Positions 55,801-64,000 of a DNA stretch of 64,000 nt are shown in pieces. Made by a program: the position numbers and the translations under genes. Numbering within the stretch: position 1 is the first letter of the stretch; each line of letters starts with the position of its first letter. The stretch covers positions 26,045,797-26,109,796 of the forward strand of contig CM025850.1 of assembly GCA_003952965.2 (NCBI GenBank). Direction: 5' to 3'. The DNA comes from Morella rubra (Eukaryota > Streptophyta > Magnoliopsida > Fagales > Myricaceae). The notes below the pieces were generated by a model, which saw only the letters and a list, made by a program, of their open reading frames with translations, ran no database searches and was not told where the DNA came from.

Positions 55801-58440
55801 GTGGTTGAGGTTACAGAGACAAGATGGGCAAGAGAAAAGAAAATAATAAGAGGGCATGAGTATGTTATCAATCTTACATGCATTAGGGAAATTTTAAAAT
55901 AATGTAGGATCCATATACATCTTGTGTTAAAGAGTTATTATATAAGAGATAATAAAGTGAAAATATTACGGGATAAATATGTGCACTTTGTTCTCTCTTA
56001 TTAGGAGGGTGATGATACTTTATACTTCAAACTATTATTTTTTTCACATTGCACTAATCATTTATTGATTTCAAATACTTCGCAAGTGTGTTAAAATTTA
56101 CCATCAATTTAGACGGAAAGTGATTTTTTTGGCTGGTGAAATGCTATTTTATCCTCGTAATCTTTTTTTATAGTGATATTATCAATAGGGTAAAATAGTA
56201 ATTTTAATGGCCAAAAAAGTAATTTCTGTCAAAATTGACAAAAAAAGTTCAACTAGTGATACAAAATGTCTGAAATTTATATGTGATAGGTGTAATGTAA
56301 TAAAAATAATAGTTTTTGGTGTAAAGTGTCCAGACCCTCATAAGTAGAGGGTGCAAAATGTGGCTTCAATGTAATTAAGCTAAATTTAGAAAACTTTTAC
56401 TATTATTATTTAAAGGCTTTCGCTCCACAAAGGATCTTATTGAAGTGTAAAAGAATAGAGCTAGAAGGTCCCAACCATGTTGGTAAGACAATAAACTCTA
56501 CCATAGTTTGTAGACCTTAAACTAATCATACCCATAATTGCATTCTATGAAAACTAACATAAATTGCATGAGAGGTGTTTGTTACAATCCTTAACTCAAT
56601 GCTTAATCAAGGGAACAAGAAGCTAATCCTCTTTAGCTTTTTGAGTCATGGGAGGGAGGAAGTTGCCTTTTGTATCCAACAAGCGTGTAATGCATAGGAC
56701 AGTACAAACACAAATGGGCATCCAATCAATTCGAACTTTTTACACTTTTTTGGAGCATGCCATGAATGAACGAATGAAAGAAGATCACATGCGAAACTAC
56801 AACAGAGAATTGCTTCGCGGAGTTGTGGCAGGGTGATGAGAGGTGTACGCAACTTGGGAAACACAATGGGTCCCTTGTGCACAGCCAGTTCACAACTCCA
56901 TTGTTGAGTAGTCAACCTCAGTGCCTCTCTTTTAGTCCGTCAATCTCCAACACCGGCCATCATTTCCCAACGCCCAAAGGATGAAAATTTGGCCGTAGGG
57001 ACAAAAGGAGACGTGAGTGGCACGGTGGCACGCAGCAAAAGCATTTTTGTCTGCAGAATATTGGCTACACATTTGATTCCTTCTCGAGATAAGATATCAA
57101 AAACTTCACGTGCAATTGCATGAATTATCGGTGAGATTTTCTAGATCTCTAATTGAGTGGTGAGAGCTACTCAACCCCAACTCCTTTCGGGTGCATGCAT
57201 GTACCTCCCCAATCGAAACTCAAAAGTCCACCCATCTTTTATATATTTAAGATTTCATAAGGTTTAATTGCTATCAATTAACTCATGTGAATCTTGAATT
57301 AATACCTAAAATTTCTCCCTCAAAGATCATCATGTGTTTTATCTAATTTCTCCCTCAAAGATCATTAATTAAGGTAACAGGTAGCCAGCAAATTAAAAAA
57401 TTGGTCCACTTAGCCCTAGATTTATCAAAAATTAAGAATTCCCTAAAGAGGGGGAAAGAAAACCCTAAAGTTTGATCTTAATATTTTTACCTCTACTTAC
57501 CGTTAAGATCACCCCCACATATATCTCTATGCCACTAGAGGACAGAAAGCTCTTTATTTCTTTTCTTTTCCAATATATTTTATTAGATCATGTGCAGGCT
57601 AATCGTCTTATTTAATTGCAATATTGTATGGCCGAGGGCTTGACGCACAATTCAGTAGGATTTTAAGTTTACTTAGAAATGTTTCTGGTCAAACAAGGGA
57701 GGTTTGAACTTAAGCTGTCCACATGATGAAAAAAAAAAAAAACCTATGGCCTAAACCAATGATCAGAGAGCACGAATATTTGGTAATGTGAATCTTTTCC
57801 ACTAGTCAGCATATCTTTTGGCTCGGCATCGATTTGACATTTGACCACCTAATCCCATACCACCTTGCAACCTAATGTTGTTGCTTCACTTTTAGCATTA
57901 CAATTAAACGTTAACTTCTCATGAGATAATCAGCTACCAAAATGTCCATTCAATTATGATCCATTTGTGGCCATGTTAGATAGATCCATTAATTAATCAT
58001 GCACAAAGAGGAAAGATTAAGGCAGCTTGGGTACTTCAAGCAATCGACAAGTTAAAAAGAGAGCAACAGTAGAACTTCTACTCGAACGCCATTTAGACGT
58101 AAAAGATTTACCGATCTCCATTGTTACATCTACCTTTGGTGATTGCGACCTTATTTTCTGAAGCAGATAAATTGTATATGTCTGGAAATGACAAACTCTA
58201 CAGCGCACCGCAAAATTGAAGCCACTCAATAAGAACAGACAGTAATTATGAGAAACAAAGACGAAAATAATGGTGGATGTTTTTGAGATTAAAGTTCCTT
58301 TTTTAGATAATATATATGCTCAAAAGCACCCTCCTCTTCTCTCCTCAAAGAAATAAAAACCCTTTTCTTTCTTCTCTACTTTTGGTAGGATAAATTCAGT
58401 TACTTTGTGGACCACCCAATGTAAGTCCTTGGACTAAGGG
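52801..58440. other. 5.6 kb without a recognisable gene
   Basis: AT-rich with A and T homopolymers. Bases 53,630-54,000 are nearly all A/T/C low-complexity sequence. A G-box-like CACGTG sits near 54,700 and a GC-richer strip at 56,900-57,020. ORFs at 53,634-53,972, 55,487-55,735, 56,646-56,915 and 58,017-58,229 show no domain and biased composition. I see no repeat boundaries clear enough to name an element. Confidence 0.45.
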
Positions 58441-58467
58441 AAAATTGTTTCTGGTCTGTATGTCCTC

Positions 58468-58475
58468 TATATATA
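58468..58475 (+). promoter_or_regulatory. TATA box of the dehydrogenase gene
   Basis: TATATATA about 90 bp upstream of the ATG at 58,559, a normal plant core-promoter spacing. Confidence 0.5.
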
Positions 58476-58558
58476 CATACATTTGCGTATGCGGTTTCCA
58501 CCTAAGGTGCTCTTTTGCCGTTTCATGTTCTAAGCTAGCAGTACTTGGCCGTACCCTC

Positions 58559-61500
58559 ATGAAGGAAACGCTAAGGTACCTTGCAGGAATTGCAGGCCCA
58601 AGTGGTTATGGCTCAAGTTCGACTGCTGAGGAAGTCACAGAAGATTGCTCTCGCTTGGCCCCTTCCCATCTAACGGCTATTATCACCGGTAATTAGTCTC
58701 AAACAATATTCTCTGACGACAATATAGTAGTGGAGACACGCTAGCTGTTCTTCTATTGCTAATTGCATGGAAGAGGTTTCATGTACCAAGGATATAGATT
58801 CCTTCAACGAACTTCAGTTTCTTATTATTCTGAACTCTCTCTCGCTCTCGCTCTCTCTGTGGAAGCGTATATTTCTATTGGCTTCAAAGATTCAAAAACT
58901 TGCTTCTTACTTTCGTGTTTGTCCTTGACAACTTTGCTCTTCTTCTCCATTTATTTGCAATATTTGATAGGAAATTGTGAGTGATTCTTTTAAGATTCGC
59001 AGCAGCCATTAAGTTTCTTTTTACCTATTTTTCTGAGGCTTCCTTTGAGGAAATATCTGTTCAGCTTCAACACATCTTGTAAAGTCCACATTTTCTGACA
59101 TGTTCTCCGTCCAATCAATATGCTACGATTTAGTTCTATATCAGTGGTTCTTTTTGGCTGTACCAAGATATGGATTTTTGTCTCTTTTGGATAGCAGTCT
59201 CTCATTGGTGCCAACTGGATTACTGCCTTCTGGATTATAGTGACAACAGCTCTTGTCACATTCGCAACAAAGATCCCACCTCAGCATTATACAATTCCAT
59301 TATTCTTACAGAATCCCAACCCCTCATGCATAGATTAATATATCTGCCATCTAAAAACTAAGAGCTTTTGGGTTTCTTTGTTTTGATCTCTTAAGGGGCA
59401 ACGTCAGGGATTGGAGCTGAAACAGCGCGAGTATTAGCAAAGAGAGGTGTGAGAGTTGTTATTCCAGCAAGAGATCTGAAGGGGGCAGCTAAAGTAAAGG
59501 AGGCAATTCAGAAGGAGAGTCCAGAGGCCGAGATTATCCTACTGGAGATTGATCTGAGCTCATTAACCTCTGTGAAGAGATTTTGTTTCGAGTTCTTGTC
59601 TCTGGGACTACCCCTTAACATTCTCGTGTAAGTATATTGCATGTTCCTTTCCTCTCTTGTACTGGGTGAGTCTGCCAGCGTGATTGGCCGGGTAAATTTA
59701 TATGGTACTAATTGTGAAGAAATAATTTCTGCAGAAACAATGGCGGAATCTTCTCTCAGCACTTGGAGTTCTCTGAAGACAAAATTGAGATGACGTTTGC
59801 TACAAATTACTTGGGTAATTCATTAATTATCTCTAACATAATTGAGAATTTCATAATTGAAATCCTTAATATTGCATAAACAATGAGTTTTTCCGTTACC
59901 TTAAGTCCTTTATAACCAGGCAAGAACAAGGGAACCTTTATGCTTCCAATACCAGTATTTGGCCCAAAACAGTAATAAAATAACAATAAACCTCGGCCCA
60001 AAACCTACCTTACTTCACCTCAGACACCAACCGAAGAAGAGAACAGGTCCGGACCTGACACAATATAAAGCTTCAGAAACAGCCACGGGCCACGCTTGAT
60101 GAACAAGACAAGAATTACTGGTCAAGGGTCAGTCCGCGACTCTATTATGGGTCCTACTCGAGGAAGCACCAAAGGAATATCCCCGCTCTTCGAAGATGTC
60201 TCGGAGTCGGCTCTTCATGTTGGGGGGCGGGCAAAAAGCTTTTATAATCCCAAGTAGATGGAGAAAACTGACATCCTGTCACCCTCTCTAACCTTTGATT
60301 GCTCAGGGAAAAGAGCAATCCTAAGCATAAACCATAGTCGAGCTTCTCTTTTTTCTTGTACTGTATTCCTGAATGACAGAAGGGGTGTAGGTTTCGAGGG
60401 GAAAATCACAACGGGTTAGCTTTTCATGCCCTAATAAAAAGAACGGGGTCCTTTGTTTAGAACAAAAACTGGGTGTCCTAAAAGGTCACCTCGACTAGCG
60501 ACCAAGTCTTAACTTCCCACATTGTTGAGCAAAGCGCAAACCCCTTAAGACTAAAATTATCCGGGATGATCAAGGGTCTGAGGTTTATTTATGCACTTAA
60601 TTTAAGTAAAGAGTTTTGCCTCATACAAGAAAAAACCTCCCAAAGCTAGCCCCATTTAAATGCTATTAAATTGATCCCATTGATAGTTTTAACCACTTTC
60701 AACTATAGTTGGAAAAATAGTAGAAATAATAATACCCCTTTTAAAATGTAAATTTGGGTTTAACTTATTTCTTCTAATTCTTTTGGGCAGGCCATTTCTT
60801 GTTAACAGAAATGCTCTTGGACAAAATGGTAGAAACAGCAGCCAAGACAGGCATCCAAGGAAGAATAGTAAACGTGACTTCTATAATTCACGGCTGGGTG
60901 AAGAGGGATGCGTTTTCCTTCAATCAATTGCTCAATCCGAAGAAGTAAAATCTCCTACTTTTCTCTTCTCCTAACATATATAAAAGCAATTCGTGCCACA
61001 ATTTCAGCACCAATTAATGACCCAGCAGACCTCCACACACCTATATGTCTCATTAAGGCCACTACGACTGGTACCTTATTTACCATCCTCGGTCCGACCA
61101 CTTTCTTCTTGCTAAAACGTGACTGAAGTAGGATAATATGAGAGATATTTAAGTGGAGAACAAATAGGAGGACTATGTTCTGTTTTGCCTGAGCTGAGAA
61201 TCCGTATGTAGAACAAATAGCTGACCAATTCTAAGTTTTATGCAGTTATAATGGCACCCGGGCATATGCTCAGTCAAAATTGGCGAACATATTGCATGTT
61301 AAGGAAATGGCAAGGCAGTTGAAGGTAAGAAAATCACGATTAATCCTTCATGCTCCTTTTCTAGTTGTAAACGTTTTCTTCTCCTTTCCCCAGTCTTATC
61401 TGCAAGCAACTCCCCATAGTGATGACAACGTTATGGAATCTTGCAGGCAAGGAATGCAAGAGTAACCATCAATGCAGTACATCCAGGCATTGTGAAGACC

Positions 61501-61810
61501 GGCATCATTAGGGCTCATAAGGGCTTTATAACAGGCATGACTTCTGGCTCTGTTCCATTTGCTGGGGAATATCGCACTTATTACTTCAAGTTTTAGTTAA
61601 TAACATCACCTTGTCTGCTGCAACGTTCTTAACTCTTGGGGTACAATTCAAAGTGAAGTCATTTTCTAATACCTTAAAACTTACTTGCAGATTCTCTGTT
61701 TTTCCTTGCGTCCAAGTTACTAAAGTCGACATCTCAGGTTCGTCCACAGACATTCCTGTCAATTGAGATCTATTGACCACAACATTTCACGTGCACTCAT
61801 AAAGAGCGGG

Positions 61811-61847
<37 letters not shown>

Positions 61848-62109
61848 TTGGATCTTTACCCAATTGGGTACTCATGTGATGGAACATGTGTTGTTTGTGC
61901 AGGGTGCATCCACCACATGCTACGTTGCTCTCAGCCCACAAATAGAAGGGGTGACTGGGAAATACTTCGTAGACTGTAATGAGAGTAACTGCTCAAGTCT
62001 AGCAAATGATGAATCTGAAGCACACAAGCTACTGAAGCACACTCGTGCTCTGATTCACAAGCGGTTAGGTCAACGAGCAGCTCAAAATGTATCTTCTTCT
62101 TTTCTATAG
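58559..62109 (+). CDS. Short-chain dehydrogenase/reductase, TIC32-like
   Basis: Eight exons: 58559-58688, 59396-59627, 59735-59814, 60791-60944, 61246-61324, 61447-61534, 61691-61737, 61903-62109; 338 aa. Classical SDR features: cofactor loop TGATSGIG (residues 43-50), IPARD after strand 2 (suggesting NADP(H)), NNGG in place of the usual NNAG, catalytic Ser178 in VNVTS, and Tyr206/Lys210 in YAQSK. The N-terminal GPSGYGSSSTAEEVTED is typical of plant TIC32-like proteins. Authentic TIC32 is a chloroplast inner-membrane calmodulin-binding reductase, but this clade has many members with unknown substrates, and localisation is not evident here. Intron 6 starts with GC (ACAG|gcatga), since no GT donor fits the conserved ITDSLFFLAS junction. 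The gene looks intact and converges with the SPC25 gene. Confidence 0.93.
59815..60790. other. Long intron 3 of the dehydrogenase, probably holding a repeat
   Basis: The stretch 59,920-60,500 is GC-richer than the other introns, has a tttataatccc TATA-like motif and no exon. It could be a solo LTR or similar insertion, but I cannot define its ends. Confidence 0.35.
61809..61848. repeat. (GA)n microsatellite in intron 7 of the dehydrogenase
   Basis: GA/AG dinucleotide run with one interruption, about 55 bp before the exon 8 acceptor. Confidence 0.9.
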
Positions 62110-62934
62110 TTAGAGACATAGTAGTCACGTATATAAGTAAATACGCAGAAAGCATCAGAGAAGCTTAGATGACCTAAAAAACACATTACAATAAAGGGCA
62201 TGAGAAGCGTGATTCCTTTCTCATAGCCCTCTGAAGTCTGTAGTCCTCCCGCTCTATTCTAGTTTAGTAATAAAGTACCATAATTCCATGAATCTTGTTC
62301 CAGATGTTTGGCCAGATCACCGGAACATAATAGCAATACGTAATATACAAGAGAAAAATCTTCCAATTGTATTGACCACCCAAGCAGAGCAGAATATGGC
62401 AAAACTAATTGTCAGCTCAAAAGCATGGCACAAGTTCCAAGCTAAGAAGAAATCGGATATACAGACGTTATTTAATCTCAATAAGTAGACGGGTATATTA
62501 CATGCAACGATGCCCTATGTTTCAAGGTATGCTTTACATTTGATTCCACTTACTGCAGCAAATCTTTAGCACATCTTGCTAAATGACATTAGCCGATGAG
62601 TGGTAAATGTAAGAGTCGTGTCAGGCAATTGGAAAGAAAAATCTAATAACTAGAGTACTAAACACGAAGGAAATACATGGCACCGAGTTTGGGGTTATCA
62701 CGCTCACATTATACCAGCTGTACTTCATTACCTTATGAAATTGCATACTTATACATCAACCATAACATGATGAAGCTATTGTGGTGGTGTTAAATTGCAA
62801 ACACTTGTATAAGGTGCTTCGCATGTCAATTGTCAAGCAACGTGAGTCATGAATTATGACTAGCTGAGCAGGTTAGGGCATTTGGGCGAAAGTTGAATAA
62901 AATCTGAGGCGATAAACCAGCCTCCAATCCATCT
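62110..62934. other. 3' ends of two convergent genes, no coding sequence
   Basis: Likely 3' UTRs of the dehydrogenase (left) and SPC25 (right). The ORF 62,288-62,488 has no recognisable domain. Confidence 0.5.
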
Positions 62935-64000
62935 TCATTTCTTAACCTGCAACAATGCCTTCTCGTGAGCACCACAGGAACAATTACAAAGCAATCATAT
63001 GTATGATTCAGTCGTCTACATAACTCATGATTTATATAAGCATTACATACTGTTCCATCTGTAATTTATGGGTCCAGTTACTAAAATTCAAAGAAGGTCG
63101 CAAAGTATTTAAAACAAGGAAAAGATCCTAGGCAGAAGAAAGACAAGAAATTCATGTTATTTAGTGATACCTTGAAACGAGGGGACCGTCGAAGCAATGA
63201 TGCTGATCCAGGAGATAAAGCAGTAGGTTTCTTCCCTCTTGAATGGTGTACTTTTTTAGAAGCTATGCTGCCTTCACATTGCACTTGGTAGTCACTTTTC
63301 TCCACTGGGGATTCACTCCTGTCAGTTGACACTGACAGAGCTGGAGCAGACATCGAGATTGTGGAAGACTCTTGGTGATGAGTTGATAAATGGGGCAAAA
63401 ATCCTAGTGAATCACAAATGGCACCATGGTTACTACAGATATGATAACTGCACTTCAGTGGAAACAGAAAGTAGTCTAACCATAAAACTTCTCTAAGGTC
63501 TCATAATCGAATATAAAATGGTTAAGGTAATGTGCCATGTCGCATGTCAGGAAAGTCAACTAATCTATTAGTTTTCAGCTCTTTGATTGCTCGAATGGGT
63601 ATCCTTATAGAAAGCCCAGACCACACTTTTGAATGGACGCCATTTTTCAGGCATGCATACTAGGTAGGATGCAAGACAGAAGAGTCTACCTTGTGCTGCA
63701 GCTTCTTGAAACTTCCCTCTCATAACTCTGACAAATTTGAATAAACCATTGGTTTTGTTCAACTCATGGATCAACTCGTTGGTGTCATTCAAGTGGGGAT
63801 CACAATCTAACACTGACATGACAAAATATACAGAGTCTTGAAATGCACATCTTCGGAATATATTTAACAGGACCCATAAAGGAACTGAATTACTTACAGG
63901 CGTAAGTATCATACGCATAACGAATGGTGAAAGAGTACTCTTTATTTGGATTTTTCAAATTGATGTTCTTGAAGGTAAATTTCACCCCTGCAGAATAAAA
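62935..64000 (-). CDS. SPC25: Kinetochore protein SPC25, C-terminal exons (5' part outside the window)
   Basis: Exons 63,987-63,898, 63,812-63,690, 63,403-63,171 and 62,946-62,935 join in phase. They give VKFTFKNINLKNPNKEYSF, then LLDCDPHLNDTNELIHELNK and NGLFKFVRVMRGKFQEAAAQ (the globular Spc25 head), and a basic Ser/Pro tail ending RRSPRFKVKK and stop. SPC25 pairs with SPC24 in the NDC80 complex, linking microtubule-binding NDC80/NUF2 to the inner kinetochore. The plant-type tail with SPGSASLLRRSPRF resembles Arabidopsis At3g48210, from memory. The N-terminal coiled coil lies beyond base 64,000. No damage is seen in the visible exons. Confidence 0.85.

Noticed and set aside
62288-62488. 66-codon ORF downstream of the dehydrogenase
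   Set aside because: Likely 3' UTR or intergenic. No splice evidence or similarity.

Overview
This window is nuclear DNA from a flowering plant, almost certainly a eudicot. The signs are split genes with GT-AG introns, plant-specific gene families (a FIP37-type WTAP homologue, CBP60, a TIC32-like reductase), Mutator-like, CACTA and LTR elements, and a fragment of plastid DNA. I cannot name the species from sequence alone.

Layout. Bases 1-19,805 (block A) and 35,236-52,728 (block B) are two direct, collinear copies of one neighbourhood: a G-patch protein gene (+), a cystatin-like/UPF0725-like gene (+), a papain-like cysteine protease gene (-) and the m6A-writer subunit gene FIP37 (-). Block A keeps the 5' exons of the G-patch gene but only exons 9-12 of FIP37. 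Block B starts inside G-patch exon 6 and keeps the whole 14-exon FIP37 gene (343 aa predicted). This is the pattern expected from a tandem duplication with breakpoints in G-patch exon 6 and FIP37 intron 8. Between the blocks (19,805-35,236) lie repeats, a partial third copy of one block segment (block C, 20,640-21,825), a broken CBP60 fragment, and a 9.7-kb LTR retrotransposon (24,267-34,010, 5-bp target duplication) with a 7.3-kb Mutator-like element nested in it.

The two blocks have since gathered separate insertions. In several cases the other block preserves the empty site: a CACTA element and a plastid 16S rRNA/promoter fragment in A, a hAT-like element in B, and a non-LTR retrotransposon tail shared by B and C but absent from A. 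Genes have also decayed independently. The cystatin-like gene is open in B and broken in A; the protease is broken in both by different lesions; FIP37 is intact only in B.

Right of the duplication, 52.8-58.4 kb holds no gene I can support. It is followed by an intact eight-exon short-chain dehydrogenase gene (338 aa, TIC32-like, +) and, convergent with it, the 3' exons of a SPC25-type kinetochore gene (-) that runs off the window.

Best-supported functional genes: FIP37 (46,954-52,728), the dehydrogenase (58,559-62,109), SPC25 (partial), and the short cystatin-like gene at 41,729-42,958. Most of the rest is repeats and gene relics.
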